Assembly: GCA_964036195.1 (NCBI GenBank)
Contig: OZ038450.1
Coordinates: 1,552,701 to 1,616,700 of the forward strand
From: Sphaerolaimus hirsutus
Taxonomy: Eukaryota > Nematoda > Chromadorea > Monhysterida > Sphaerolaimidae
Length of the DNA stretch: 64,000 nt
Direction of reading: 5' to 3'
The notes below the pieces were generated by a model. It was not told the origin of the DNA. It did not search any database and worked only from the letters and a program-made list of their open reading frames with translations. The position numbers and the translations under genes are program-made. Below, piece after piece: positions 10,187 to 23,002 of the stretch; position 1 is the stretch's first letter, and each line of letters begins with the position of its first letter.

Positions 10187-10377
10187 GCCTGCCCCCGTTG
10201 GGTGTCCGACAACAGGGAGTGCAGCACCCCACCAAATTTACACACATTATGAAATAAGCAGTGGCATTGATACTTTGCCTCAGAATATCACACAAATTAC
10301 TACTTTATTCGAAAACAACTGCTAATAAAAATGTGAATTTGCACCCCTCTCCCCACCCCGCCTGGACACATCCTGAC

Positions 10378-10661
10378 TAGTGATGTGAAAAGCGTCAGGA
10401 CTTTGGCGCCAAGCGCGAATGGCGCCACAGCAAAATGGCGCCAAGCGCCTGAAGCGCCATGGCGCTTTTTGCTTTGGCGCTAGCGCCAAGCGCAGCGCCA
10501 GGCATTTTGTTCCTGGCGCCGGGCAAAAATAGCGCCAAAAGCGCCATGGCGCTTTTCATGTGCATGGCGCCTAGCACCACTGCAAGATAGTGCCAAGCGC
10601 CATGGCGCTTTTTGCTTTGGCGCTAGCGCCAGGCCAGCGCCATGGCGCTTTTACATCACTA
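10378..10661. mobile_element. TAGTGATG hAT-like MITE, 284 bp, perfect 8-bp TSD
   Basis: Ends TAGTGATGTGAAAAGCG and CGCTTTTACATCACTA; target ATCCTGAC duplicated at 10370-10377 and 10662-10669. The interior is almost entirely GGCGCC/AGCGCC palindromic repeats. Confidence 0.95.
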
Positions 10662-10917
10662 ATCCTGACCTAAGCCAAATTTTTCCACTGGCAACCATTT
10701 TTTTTTTATCGGCTAACCGCACACAATCCCTTTGATGTCATTCAGGACTTGACGTAAACTTACGATGAATGTATCGCCGCTGTGTGTGTAAAATGTCTGT
10801 GGTGTTTGATGTGTGTTTTTTAGTTGTATGATAGATACTCATTTGGCATGCTACCAAATCTTAGCTCATTTTTTTGTAGATATTTCGGCTATCTGAAAAC
10901 CCATTAAATGAAACCAT

Positions 10918-11100
10918 GGGGCACTCTTGAACACTGTACAGTTAAAAAAGTCATGTAAAAAGTAATGTAAAATGTCACGTAAAAAGTAATGTAAAATGTT
11001 ATGTAAAAGGTACCTTATGTAAAATTTCATGTAAAAGTCATGTAAATGCAAAATTAAATTTCTATTAGGCATTTTTACATCTCTCATGAGATTTTACATT
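10918..11100. repeat. Degenerate CATGTAAAA tandem repeat
   Basis: About ten copies of (C/T)ATGTAAAA(G/T), resembling the inner motif of the TGTAAAATG MITEs, closed by a short inverted GCATTTTTACAT-CATGAGATTTTACATT segment. From 11101 to 12170 I see only AT-rich noncoding DNA. Confidence 0.55.
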
Positions 11101-12170
11101 TCGTGATAATTTAATTAATTGAATCGCGTTTGATTTTTTGTACTTCAAAATACTCCTCAAATGCTTTTGTTTTCCAGAAGAACGGCATTTCATGACTCTT
11201 TCATTCAACAACTTTTTCATTCACTTTTTCATGTCAATATTGATTGAGTTTTCAGGTTATCGGATTCACACGGAAATCCTTTCACTTCGTGCATGAGATA
11301 AAATCTGTGCGCAAACGTTATTGAATATCTGGGGAATTAATAACGGTCGATTGGGGTCCAAAATCGATAATATTGTGTGACCACACTGTATAGTGAAATT
11401 GGGAATGTTTGTCATTTTTGTGGTTAGTCCGATTATTTATTTACATTGGTAATTTGAAAAATAGACGACTCGCATTTTGAAATCCGTGGGCACTCGCATT
11501 TTTGGTTTCGTTCTTTAAATCTACCTTTTGTGACGTCGCACGCTGGCCCATTTGGAATTGCTAGATTTTTTTGCGAAAATTCTTACCCAGCTTCCAGTAA
11601 AAAGTTTCTTCAAGTCATAAACTGAAGCTTCCATTGACGCGTAATTATTCATTCACCATACATTTATTCTAAAATATTCTATTTCTTCTCTAATTTCCCC
11701 AATTCTCACCTCAAACACGTTATATTTACTTTGCACTTTCTTCATATTCGGGCACCCTCAAAATGTGTGTGTGTAGTGGACAATGGTCACTATTTACCTG
11801 CACACACATTTGCATATGCATTGTGTACAGTACAGTTTACACGGGTCATTTATATTAGTGCCCAAATTGAGGTTATAACCTGCGCTTTTGGCCTGCTTTT
11901 AATTGTTTGGGTGATTTTATTCTGTTTTTAGTTTTCAGATAAATTTGGCGGTTTGAAGAAACTTTTTGGTGTTTTTGGATGGAGTTTGTGAAAGATTCTT
12001 TTAGGATACTTTGAAGGATATTTTTTGCATCAGTTACCTTGACGCTGTTTTGAGTGGCTTGCTTTGGCACCTTTCCAAAAATAGTGTTTTTTTTTGTGTA
12101 GCGTCAGGTTTACAACGATATTTCTCTTCGCTAATGATATTTTTGATATTATACTTGCGGCCTTTAGAGG

Positions 12171-12354
12171 TAGGGTTCAAACGGGATCGAATTTTCGTGA
12201 TTGGGATGGTTTTTTTAAAATTTTCCGGATCGGGATCGTGATTGGGTGGGATCATGATTGGGTTTTCAAAGTTTCGGGATCAGGATTGTGGCTTAGATCG
12301 GTACCGCTAAATTCCACAAATTACCGGGCTTAGGGATCAGGATCCCGTTTGATC
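12171..12354. mobile_element. TAGGGTTCAAACGGGA-type MITE, decayed
   Basis: Left end TAGGGTTCAAACGGGATCG is sharp. The right end GGATCCCGTTTGATCACTA has mutated. GGGATCGGGATC repeats lie inside. The flanks do not form a convincing 8-bp duplication. Confidence 0.55.
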
Positions 12355-12383
12355 ACTACTTAGTAGTGCATAAAGCTCTTTGA

Positions 12384-14104
12384 CTTTAGTATAAAGAGAG
12401 GGTGCATCACTTCACATTCTAGTCACTTTACATTCTCTGTATTTGCACAGTTTACATTCCACAGTACTGTGTTCACCGCTCCAGTTTACATCCTACAATA
12501 AAATGTCACATCCTGTACTTTTTGCACACTTCTCATTCCACTGAAAAGCTTCACTTTACATTCCATCAAAAAAGTGATTACAACAGGTGACACTAATCCC
12601 CTATTGTGCACACATCCCATAAGATAGCAACAGGAAACAGCTGTGCATCAAATCATTTGACATATTATACAGACACCACGTTTGTGTTGTCATTTACAAA
12701 ACAATTCAGGGGTCATGTAATATTTAGAGGTAAATAATAGTGTCCATAGAGTACAGTAATGAGTTCTGAATTTTGAATATTTTGAATTTTGAATTTTCTT
12801 CTGATACTCCATTTGAATTTGATGTTTTTAATTGTGTTTTGCATTTTATAGGCATTTTAAATAGATAGCATTTTTTAAATAGATGTTTTTTGTTCTGTAT
12901 GATAGATGTATGACTAAACATTCTAAAATTTAAAAAGTTCACAAGTTTTTGAATTTTTTCAGTTTTAAAATTTTCAAAATTTAAATTTTCAGAAATGTAA
13001 TCAGAAATATACAAAAATTAAAAAAAATTGAAAACTTGAAATCAAATCAAATATAAATTTGTAAATTCAAAAACTTTCTCTATTTTTTATTTTGCTTATT
13101 TTAAAATTTGAAATTCAAGTTTGAAAAGTGATGAAAATTTAAAAAATTAAATAATCAATTTGGGTAATCAGGAAGATTTGAAATTTTTAAATTTTAATTT
13201 GAAAATTCTAAAACTATTTTCAAAAAAATATTTGTGAAGTGATTTGAGAAAAAAACACTCAAAATCAAAATACTTTTTCCAGAGGGTTTGCCAACACACC
13301 TGTGACATACAATACAATTTCCGTTACAAAGATTTATGTAAATACAATCTGTAGCACAAATGAATAAATAAAGCACATTTCTAGTGTCACCTACATGTCA
13401 TTCACACTTACACATCAAAAGTTCACAAACTATGCACTAATTGCATAACAGATGTGGAGGTCACAGTACACCATGTAAACATGGCATATTAAGTTACAAT
13501 ATCTGCAGTAGACAGTGGGATGTGAAGTGTGAAAAATTCAAAAACTTGTGAACTTATTAAATTTTAGAATGTTTAGTCATACATCTATCATACAGAACAA
13601 AAAACATCTATTTAAAAAACGCTATCTATTTAAAATGCAAAACACAATTAAAAACATCAAATTCAAATGGAGTATCAGAAGAAAGTTCAAAATTCAAAAT
13701 ATTCAAAATTCAGAACTCATTACTGTACTCTATGGACACTATTATTTACCTCTAAATATTACATGACCCCTGAATTGTTTTGTAAATGCCAACACAAAAG
13801 TGGTGTCTGTATAATATGTCAAATGATTTGATGCACAGCTGTTTCCTGTTGCTATCTTATGGGATGTGTGCACAATAGGGGATTAGTGTCGCCTGTTGTA
13901 ATCACTTTTTTGATGGAATGTAAAGTGAAGCTTTTCAGTGGAATGTAAAGTGTGCAGAAAGGAGGGGATGTCAGATTTCTCCACAGAATGTAAACTAATG
14001 CACTATAGAATGTAAAGTGAAGCACTGTGGGATGTAAACTAGAGCTTTTGGACAGAATGTAAAGTAGCTAGAATGTAAAGTGGTCTGGCCTCGTATAAAG
14101 ATGA
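12384..14104. mobile_element. 1.7-kb foldback element with about 440-bp arms
   Basis: Arms 12518-12960 and 13530-13961 are near-perfect inverse copies; for example CCACTGAAAAGCTTCACTTT pairs with AAAGTGAAGCTTTTCAGTGG, and CTATTTACCTC recurs inverted. Outer segments consist of repeated (C/G)TTTACATTC motifs and pair less exactly (TAGTATAAAGAGAGG near 12388 with CCTCGTATAAAG near 14091). The loop 12961-13529 is AT-rich. The 96- and 72-codon frames on opposite strands are the same palindromic sequence. Confidence 0.9.
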
Positions 14105-14407
14105 TCTAACTCTAGTTAAATTTTTTCTCCAGAAAACGTTTAAAACTCGTTTCCTTCCCATCCCACTTTTCAGAATTACCTTTTCTTACGTTCATAAACT
14201 TTTTTCGTGAATTTTTCTTCAAGTCCATTCAATCATCGCCCAGTCTCATAGCTCATGCGATTTTTTCTGTCCCATGCAGGCGACATTTTGTCTGCGCGGC
14301 GACACCGAGCAATCATGCGCTTTTTCATGTAGAGGTTTGGTTCAGTAGTCTTTAGAGGGTCTGTAAAGTGGCTGTGCAAATTCTTTTGCAGGTGCAAATA
14401 GGTTATG

Positions 14408-14557
14408 AGGGCAGTCCCAGACCCTGTAAAATGCCCTGTAGACAGTCAATGTCGAGTGTCATTCAAAGTGTCAAAACTGATAGAAAATACCCTGTGATAT
14501 GGCAAAGTTTTGACATTTTGCATGACATTTGACAATTTACTGCCTCTGGGAGTGCCC
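14408..14557. mobile_element. TGTAAAATG-family MITE
   Basis: Left GAGGGCAGTCCCAGACCCTG, right TGCCTCTGGGAGTGCCCC, with TGTAAAATG/CATTTTGCATGACATTTGAC motifs between. 14558-15600 has no gene; it includes a C-run at 15560-15573. Confidence 0.7.
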
Positions 14558-15607
14558 CTACTCCGATGCTAGTGCGGCAATTTTCTAGATTTCCTTTTTG
14601 CACATGCAAATCGATTTGTACTGACAGTTTGCCTTCACACTTGATGAAACATGAATGCAGCATGATAAATACATAAATTTATGTTGTATTTATGTGTGTC
14701 TGTGCACTCAATTTGTCATCGAGATTAATTACATGTGAGGAGTGCTTTAGTAGTTTTGTTTCCTTTGTTTAATATATATTCACATTGTTTTTGCATTTGG
14801 AAAAACAACTGGAACTAATTTTTATGTAGAGGAGCAAGGAAACTTCCGGTAACCTAGAAGCTGACCCACCTCATATCACCTTTGATTAGATTTTTGTGTC
14901 ATTCTTATGATATAATTTTGCAGCATAAAAAGATCAACTGCTTAAGAAACTGCACATTTAGTTATGTGCCCCGGAATAACTATACATTTATTACATAAAA
15001 CTGTGATGTTTGCAAACTTTCCTGATTTTTTTGGGTGGACCAATTTGATATGCCAGAAAATACTAATTTCCTCAAACAAAATCCATGCATTTCAGCCTCG
15101 CACAGGTTACATACATATTGTATGAGATCCATGTACTTTATATACACATTTCTAGTAGTGCCAAATAGTGACTATGCACTATAATGTCCTAAAACAGGGG
15201 AACCCCTGCATTTGCGGCGGCAGTGTGAACGTTTGCTCAAAGTAATTTATCACTAGCTGAAGTGACATGCGTGTGATCAATGGTGCGGCTTACTATGACC
15301 AGCCTACACTCCATGAGTGCCAGCTATTTAGGGGTTATGTAGGGTTAGGGGGGTAAAATGCCCCCTCCCCCCGATAAAGTGTTATATGTACCTATATTTA
15401 TGTACTTAGTCGGCTATTTTTAGATCTCCAGTTCTTTGAATTCATCCAAATTATTACAAATTCAACTTTTTTATTTGATCCCTCGCTACGGGCACCAATG
15501 CGTATGACGTATTTTTCATTTCCATACAATTCCATACAAGAGCTGTTTAGTTTATTTGCCCCCCCCCCCCCCCATCCCACAATAAAATTTTTTTCAACCG
15601 TTTATCC

Positions 15608-15794
15608 AAGATCCCTCTGACGCCACTACCAGACAGTGTAAATATCCAAAGCAATGTAAAACGCACTGGGAAATGTGAAATTTTGTTATTTTTTACTCGA
15701 TGTTTGGCATTTTTGGTGATGTTTTACATAACTTTGGGCACTTTACATGACATTTGACATTCTACAGGGCTATTTTCAGGGTTTGGGTGGCACC
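15608..15794. mobile_element. TGTAAAATG-family MITE
   Basis: ACTACCAGACAGTGTAAA at the left; ACATGACATTTGACATTCTA, CAGGGCT and GGGTGGCACC at the right. It abuts the next copy, sharing the CCAGG junction. Confidence 0.6.
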
Positions 15795-16058
15795 AGGTGG
15801 CAATCCCAAGCCCTGTAAAGTGTAAAGTAAAGTGTCAAATGCAAAGTCAAATGCAAAGTAAACTGTCAAATGTAAAGTCAAATGCAAAGTAAACTGTCAA
15901 ATGTAAAGTCAAATGCAAAGTAAAGTGTCAATTGTCATGCAAAGTTCAGTAATAAAATCTTTTCTTTTTTGTTTTAATTGACACTTTACTTTGCATTTGA
16001 GTTTACATTTGACACTTTACTTTACACTTTACAGGGCTTGGGATTGCCCCCTGGAGTT
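15793..16058. mobile_element. TGTAAAATG-family MITE with internal tandem repeats
   Basis: TIRs AGGTGGCAATCCCAAGCCCT and its inverse AGGGCTTGGGATTGCCCCCT. Just inside the left end, a 36-bp unit with AATGTAAAGTCAAATGCAAA is repeated about three times (15840-15925). Confidence 0.8.
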
Positions 16059-17292
16059 CGGGAGCTACTTGACATAACTTTTATAGCTACTCACAGTTCA
16101 AAAATACAATGTTCAAACGGGATTCAGAACACGACAAATAAAAATATTCACCATTCCAGACTCTAGACACCACCCCAAAAACCCTTGTCACATTTAGTTC
16201 AGTCTTTTGTTGTTTAATTTCATTTTTTTTTACTTATTCAAAAAGAGATAATTTTTGTTGTGAATACACCAAACACATTTGGCATGAACTGCCAATTTTA
16301 AAATTTATCAATTCTAAGGCGTCAGGCGTCAAGTTTCAAATCCCTAAGCCAAGTGCGCTCGGAACACATACTTAGTATGGATAAAGTTCCAAGTACGTTC
16401 ATATTCATGCATTGTGTTCATGTACATGAGGTAGTTTATATGGTACTTACCTGGTTCTGCTATGTTCTATTGCATGTGCTTGGTGTTAGATATTATAAAA
16501 AGGTGTTCTATTTTATGTATTTTGCATCATCATGCTTGTAGTGCGGCTACTTTTTATGTTTTGTAAATGGAAATGAGTGTTTTTCCAGTTAATCGGGGGT
16601 GAATTTGGATTAATTCAATGCAAATGCATTTTTTATTGACACACAACCTTTTTTCGAAGTATCTCCATTATTTTGCTGGTATTCAGGGTACCCAACTACC
16701 AGTGTGTCACACTCTGATCAAATTATATACCTACATACACAAATGTGTGCAGGTAAATAGTATATATTTAGCGCATGTATTTAGCCAGATAACATATCAA
16801 GTAACCTGTCATTTGCATATTTCTATGTGCATGTGCACTCAAAGCATGAGACACCCAAGTCAATAAATAGTAGGGTTAACCTTTGCTTTTAAAATACTTT
16901 GCAAATTTACTATTTATTTATTTACATATGTGTGTAAAAGTGAGGGTGAATATTAATTGTAAGATAAAAATCGGCGTGACATGCATGAATAAAGCGAAAA
17001 TGAGTAGCATAGGTCACATGCAAAGTTGCATCTTGTATACCTAGTTGGTAAGCACTGAAAAAGAGCACAGTTGATATAACGAATGTATTTTTCAGAGTTT
17101 CTGGGTTTTTTGTTTCATTACACATAAAGCACGGAAGCATGGAAATACAAAACTTAAATGTTTTCCAGGAAAAGAACGGTGAAAGCCATACAAAAAACAA
17201 ACAATCATCGTTAAAATGTGTTCGAGTTCAAAAATAGCATCAAAACATAGAAACTCAAAACAGAGAAATTGTTTTCCACGTTTTCACACCAT

Positions 17293-17658
17293 TACCGTAT
17301 TTCTTCTAATAGAAGAGCGCCTTTCTATTTTTTTCGTCAACTTACCTTTCGTTTTCGAAACCGTTTTTCGTGTTCGTTACCCGCCGTTCTATTTGGAGAT
17401 GCCGTTCTATTTTTTTAGCGTTTTTCACAAATATTTCATTTGAACAATTTTTTTATCAGAGCAGCAATTTGAAAATTAATACTTATTTGAATGGTTTATG
17501 GACTACTTTGAACGTTCTCGCCATCCATTTTTTATTTTTCTGTGTTTTGGCACTCGGCACAACGTAATTTTTACCTGCTGTTCTATTGGAGACTGCCGTT
17601 TTATTGGAGGTGCCATTCTATTGGATGCATGCCGTTGTATAAGAAGAAACACGGTACC
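17293..17658. mobile_element. TA-flanked TIR element (CCGTATTTCTTCTAATAGAA)
   Basis: Left TACCGTATTTCTTCTAATAG, right TATAAGAAGAAACACGGTA, with TTCTATT-GGAG motifs inside. It is related to 43571-44187 (TTCTAATAGAA and TTCTATTAGTATAAATACGGTA). 16060-17290 shows nothing else; 17660-18770 shows only AT-rich DNA and a solitary GGCGCTTTTCAATCACTAG hAT end at 18099. Confidence 0.7.
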
Positions 17659-18772
17659 TGCGATATGTTGCACGCAGTAAAGCTTGGCTTGCATGTTTGA
17701 TTAAATTGTGACATTTGACCGGGCTTGAGGCTGCCTTACCTTTTAAATTGCAGTTAATTGCATCACTCTTTTAGCTATTTTATAGTGAAATTCTGAAACA
17801 GCTTGATTTTTAGTGGTTTTGTAGGATTATACTGTTTTGAAATCGTTGAGCACTCGTAAATGGACTGCAGTTTACAGTAAATGTTACAAATATGTATTTA
17901 TTTCTTTTGTTTGGCTGAAATTATTGCTAGAAATGTGCCAGAGATGTTGCTTTTCTGGGCAATACAGAGAACGAATTTTCGAATTATAGAACAGCGCATT
18001 TTTGAATATCGACTATCGACATCGAAAAACATTTAAAATAATATCTAATGTCGAATGTCGTATCTATTTATAAGTACAATAATATCATTGTAATTCTGGC
18101 GCTTTTCAATCACTAGATCAGTTTTACTTTTGTAAACACATTAAATGAGTGGTTTTGAAGTATCTATCAAACTTTACAATTCACTGAAATTTCATGTGAT
18201 TCAAGTAAGTGCTTTAAGTGAAATTCAGTAGCTGAAATGAAGCTTGAATCAGCATTGTGTTGTAGTATCTCATAGATTTTATAATTTCTTCTCGTCAAAT
18301 TTTATAAAGATTTCAATGAAATGTTTTTTTTTGCATTTTATGTTTATGATTCAGAGGTTGATCCATTACCTTTACTTCATAATTTCACTTTCACAAACTT
18401 GTCTCAAGGTCTTAAGTTTTTAGAATGTCAATTGAAATTTACCTGCCTTGATTTATGAAAATAAATCATTGAAACTCACAATTTTTCCATGGAAATGAAC
18501 GCCTTCAACCTTTTTGATCCATTTATCATACAATTTAAATATGGTTTTGGGCTAAATCCAGTCAGGGTTTTTTCATTTGGGGTTGTTTCTCACTTGAAAC
18601 GGTCATCTACAATATTTAAATACATTTCCTTTAGTCAAAATCGATAGTATGCTTTATCTACTCGAATAATTCCCCTCATCTGAATTCTTTGAAAGGGGAA
18701 CTTTTCAATGGGGAATTTTTGAAATCTTCCAGATTTTCACGATCAAGATTTTCAACCATGTCTCTATCAACT

Positions 18773-19206
18773 TACCGTATTACCTCGAATTAACCCCCCC
18801 CCCCTTGAATTAACCCCCCCCTCGAAATACCCCCCCTAAAATTCGGCTGAGGAAATAATAAACCCCCCCCCCTCGAAATACCCCCCCTAAAATTGAGTGT
18901 AAAGAGAACGTACGTGACAAATACGCAGTTAGTGATCTGTACAATGCAGAACACACGTGAAAAATGATGATTAGGTCACGTTAGGGAAGGTTTTATGTGT
19001 ATATACAGTTATATATGCGTATAAATACATAAACATCTATGTAATTGTTCGATTTTTCTACGTCTGCGTATGGGGAATTTCCGAAAATTTCCGGCGAAAT
19101 AATAGACCCCCCCCTCGAATAAACCCCCCCCCCCTCGAATTATCCCCCCTCAAATTTTGCTGGCGAAATAATAAACCCCCTGGGGGTATTTCGAGGTAAT
19201 ACGGTA
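18773..19206. mobile_element. CCGTATT-family element, CCGTATTACCTCGAATTA subtype
   Basis: TA|CCGTATTACCTCGAATTAACC at the left and GTATTTCGAGGTAATACGG|TA at the right. C-run blocks at both sides. The core has GTATATACAGTTATATATGC and GATTTTTCTACGTCTGCGTA; it is the uninterrupted relative of 57428-58315. Confidence 0.85.
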
Positions 19207-19510
19207 TTTCACGGAAAAATGCTTTGTTCACAAAAAAAACATGCCTATTTTTTCAAATTGAACACAACTATTTTTCGTATGCCTAAACGGGGAAATTATT
19301 CGAGGGGCGAATTTTATTCTCACTCGTATAATAGCGGGAATTATTCAAGACGGGGGCATTTTTACGGCATTTTTAGGGCAATACGGTATTTTATTTGTAT
19401 GAACATGATGCAAATTTTGATTGTCACAATTTCGCAGACACCCTGTAGTTAAACTTTCTGGATGTCTCATGGTGTAAGCTGAGCATATACGCATTTCCAA
19501 TTGTTGCAAG

Positions 19511-19695
19511 TAGTGATGGAAAAGCGCCATGGCGCTGGCGCCTGGCGCTAGCGCCAAAGCAAAAAGCGCCATGGCGCTTTTGGCGCTTGGCGCCATTTTG
19601 CTGTGGCGCTATTGGCGCTTGGCGCCGTGGTCCTGAAAAGCGCCATGGCGCTTTTGGCGCTTGGCGCCAAAAGTCTGACGCTTTTTCCATCACTA
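19511..19695. mobile_element. TAGTGATG hAT-like MITE, 185 bp
   Basis: Ends TAGTGATGGAAAAGCGCC and GCTTTTTCCATCACTA; flanks GTTGCAAG (19503-19510) and GTTGCGAG (19696-19703) match at 7 of 8 positions. The interior is GGCGCC/GGCGCTT palindromes throughout. The smallest complete copy. Confidence 0.93.
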
Positions 19696-19960
19696 GTTGC
19701 GAGCACTCGCTTTAAGGATGTTACCACTGCACTGAGATTGCATTGAACTGGCCATTTAGGCAGCTTTTATGTGTGAGTATAACTGTTATTTCATGACAAT
19801 AGGGAATATATACTATATTATACCGTGTTTTATGTGTCAATTTGCAATGTTTAATACACCTTTTATTAAGTTTGTGGGACCGTTCTAATGTCGTCGTCAA
19901 GTGGGTTTTATACCTGGTTCCAGTGCAATTGGTAGGACTGGAAGAGGCCTGCATTCAACT

Positions 19961-20250
19961 CAGGGGTCTCCAATGGGGGGGGGGGTTGGGAAGATGGCCC
20001 CCGGAATCGACAGTTAAATATCTATGTATTTTGCGCAAATTCTGAACGATGTTGCCTCAATTTTGACTCAAACAGCTAAATTTTGGCCCTTTTTAGATTC
20101 AAAATCGCTGTCCCGCGAAATATGTACTTATATTCCTATGTTCAGCTAGTTTTAAGTTATTTCTGGCTAATTGAACCTATTTTTAGCGATATTTTCCTTC
20201 TCTGTCCTTCACATTTTGAAAAACCTTTATATTGAAGCCCCGCGATCTAA
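19961..20250. mobile_element. CAGGGGTCTC hAT-like element, left end only
   Basis: CAGGGGTCTCCAATGGGG followed by a G-run and an interior with AAATTTTGG, TTTTAGCGAT and CAAAATCGCT motifs like those in 29060-29589. The right end was not found; the copy appears truncated. 20251-20930 holds no supported feature. Confidence 0.5.
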
Positions 20251-20929
20251 TCTGTGTAGGTAAATAAATTTTCTTCAAAATCCCATTTTAAGTCTAGCTT
20301 CCCACCCAGCCACCTACAATTCTTGCATTTCACCGTTGGGAACATTTTCCCGCTGACAAATGTGTTCCATTTCGGGCAGCGAAAACAACAATTTACATTT
20401 TACATTCGCATGCAGTCGCAGCGCAGTGCAGTGGAAACGCATGTTTGCTATAATATCAATTTCGATGTGTTCTGACAGATTTTTGTTGCTAATATGTAGG
20501 TGGCCTATTTATCTTTGTTTGTTGCCGACTACACTACAATTTTGGCACTGTGCCAATCGTGAAATGTGATTTCTCCAGTTGTTCAAACTGGGTTGCCACT
20601 AATAAGACTTTGGGCCTCATTTGAGCGGTGCAGATAACGAGATCATGCATCACCATTTTACGTTGCCTCTGCATTGAAATTTGCAGGGTGCTCCATTGTG
20701 TAACGGAGTTTTATTCAGTGAAATACCGTATTTTATTGAATGAGTGAACCCGTTCCGGCGGCGATATTTCTATTATTTTCAATTATGTATTCTCAATTTT
20801 CGTTATCGAAAAATCTTCCGTATTTACGATACATCGCAACTCTTGGCACCTTGACAACACTGAGTCATGCAATGCTAATGATTGCACTGCGAGCAATGTG
20901 TGGCTTACGATACGACTACAGGACACTCC

Positions 20930-21066
20930 CACACCCTGAAAAATGTCCTCGCAAAATGTAAAATGTCATGCAAAGTGTCTAAAGCCATGGAACATTCCCT
21001 GAAAAATTGCATGATACTTGACATTTTACTGGACATTTTACACTGAGTGGAAGTGGCACCTGTTTG
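20930..21066. mobile_element. TGTAAAATG-family MITE
   Basis: CACTCCCACACCCTGAAAAATG at the left, ACACTGAGTGGAAGTGGCACC at the right, and TGTCATGCAAAGTGTCTAAA plus its inverse-type motifs between. Confidence 0.6.
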
Positions 21067-21334
21067 ATAAAAAAATACCCTGCACATTGATAGCAGTTCA
21101 GCCTTCCTTCTTCAAGAAAATCCAGCGAAAATATTTCTAATCTGGAGCACCCTGTCAAAAATCAAGCCTTATATTTTAGCGTTACGCGCGCATCCCGGCT
21201 TTTATTGTAAGCCGGTGGCAAATGGTCTGGCAAAAATGCATCATTATGTGAGCTCCAGTGCACTGGGGGCATCCCAGGGGGCGGAGTCACTTGCAGCGTA
21301 AGGCGCCACACACACGACCCCCATGGGAAAAAAT

Positions 21335-21852
21335 ACCCCGTTTTTTTCTGAAAAAAAACGGTTTGAAAACGATTTTTTTTAAAGCTCCCAAATATGGTAA
21401 TCAGTGAAGTAGTGAACATATACGGGTATATCACCCAAGACCCACTACTTTGTGATGTTAAATATAGCTCGAAATCCTTGAGCTCGAGTTTCCTCGAAAT
21501 ACCCCCCCCCCCCCTTGAAATACCCCCCTCGTTCTAATATTAGTCTACAGAACCTTATAAATGGCGGTTTTTGTTGCATTTTTCGACGTCTGCGTACGTT
21601 TCAGACGACAATTTCATACTTGGTTTTCAAAAATTTTCTTGTGAAATAATACCCCCCTCGAAATACCCCCCCCCCTTGTTTAACCCCCCCCTCTCGGGAC
21701 CACTATGAAACAATCACCCCCCGGGGGGTATTTCGAGGAAATACGGTATACAGTGACTGTGGAGCCATTGGATATCCATTTTTATGTCGACTCGTTACTA
21801 TGTTCAACAAAACGTTGTTTAAAAAAACGTTTCAAAGCTCCGGCCATCCCTA
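21335..21852. mobile_element. Poly-A hAT-like element split by a CCGTATT element
   Basis: AAAAAACGG, TTTTTTTTAAAGCTCCCA, GATGTTAAATATA and later CTGTGGAGCCATTGGATA, AAAAAACGTTT and GGCCATCCCTA follow the order of the intact copy at 46099-46761. The CCGTATT element 21486-21748 (right flank ACGG|TA) interrupts it. The left end of the outer element is not identifiable. Confidence 0.6.
21486..21748. mobile_element. CCGTATT-family element
   Basis: Left TTTCCTCGAAATACCCCCCC (the first bases are lost), right GGTATTTCGAGGAAATACGG|TA. Core TATTAGTCTACAGAACCTTA, GACGTCTGCGTACGTTTCAG and CTCGGGACCACTATGAAACA is shared with 57677-58128 and 58591-58962. Confidence 0.8.
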
Positions 21853-22354
21853 CGCAAAATTGAGCACAATTTATCTGTACTATTCAGTGCCTTGCGTGCA
21901 CCCTACGCTCCAATTGAATCTGGGCCCTGCAGACATCGCAGTAGTGTTTCCAGCTTCGTGTCCTCGCAGCGGTGCGTGATTACTAAGCCCTCCATGCGTA
22001 GTACACATATGAAAAATGGAGTATCGCAGCTTCTTTTGGCCGAAATTTCGAGCCGCTAATGTGGATAAAAATTCGTGCGTGACCATTGTGAATTGTGTGT
22101 GAATTTGAAGCGCCGCTTTTCGAATGATTTATTTGAAGAGTGATTTTCGACTGAATTACGGGTATATTTGGGATCATGTTGGGATTCAAACGGACCGTGT
22201 TCTCGGAAAAATTGCGTTTTTAGTCCCGAACGCGGTCCCGCTCCCGGCGAATTTGCTCAGTAAAGTGAAGCCTTATGGGTGAATTATGTCCTTGAATATT
22301 TGATGTACTTCAAAAAATGGAATAAGTTTCCAATTTTCATTTTTGGCAACCCCT

Positions 22355-23002
22355 GGGCGCAGACCCGCACCCTATAAATATTAAAGTAACGTGAGAAATG
22401 TCAATTATAATAATAATAAAAAAAATTTTTTTCTGAACTTGACTTTTTGCATGGCAATTGACAATTTTGTCTCATAGTTGTTAAAACGTATTTACGTTTA
22501 CTCGATAAATACGGATACTCGATTACCGCGTAAATACGATTACGCTTCCTCCCGAAAAAATACCGGTACTCACTTACTACAGTACAGAAAACGTATTTCA
22601 AACAGGCTTTTAATCGCTCAAAAGTTTAATAGAGAGAAATGCTCAAAATAGGGACAAAATATCCAAAATAGCATAAGAATAGGCAAAAACACAATAACTT
22701 GTGCGTTTAATGGTAAAAAAGTTCGAAAATTAGTGATTTTAAGCGATAATTGCGGCAAAATTTCTCAAAAATACCCAATTTTACGTTTTCCGGGGACAAA
22801 AGTAATTTACTCACGTTTACTCATGAGTAAAAGTAAAAAATAAATACTTTACGTTTTCTGTACTCACCTGTGAGTAAAAAATAAATACTTTACGTTTACG
22901 TTTACTTTTGACAAAGTTCATTACTATTAACAACTCTGGTTTGTCTAACGTTTTATTTACACGACACATTACTTTACGCTTTACAGGGTGCGTGACTGCC
23001 CC
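22355..23002. mobile_element. TGTAAAATG-family MITE, middle layer of a triple nest
   Basis: Left GGGCGCAGACCCGCACCCTA, right TTTACAGGGTGCGTGACTGC then CCC. It is interrupted by the TAGTTGTTAAAA element 22472-22941. Confidence 0.6.
22472..22941. mobile_element. TAGTTGTTAAAA-family element, inner layer
   Basis: Left CATAGTTGTTAAAACGTATT and TACTCGATAAATACG; right ACTTTACGTTTACGTTTACT and TATTAACAACTCTGG, the inverse of the left tip. The best preserved member of its family here. Confidence 0.65.

Noticed and set aside
12724-13766. Two similar frames on opposite strands
   Set aside because: They are the two arms of the same inverted repeat read on each strand.
20740-20961. 73-codon frame starting MSEPVPAAIFLL, hydrophobic
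   Set aside because: It runs into a TGTAAAATG MITE and has no splice context or recognisable domain.
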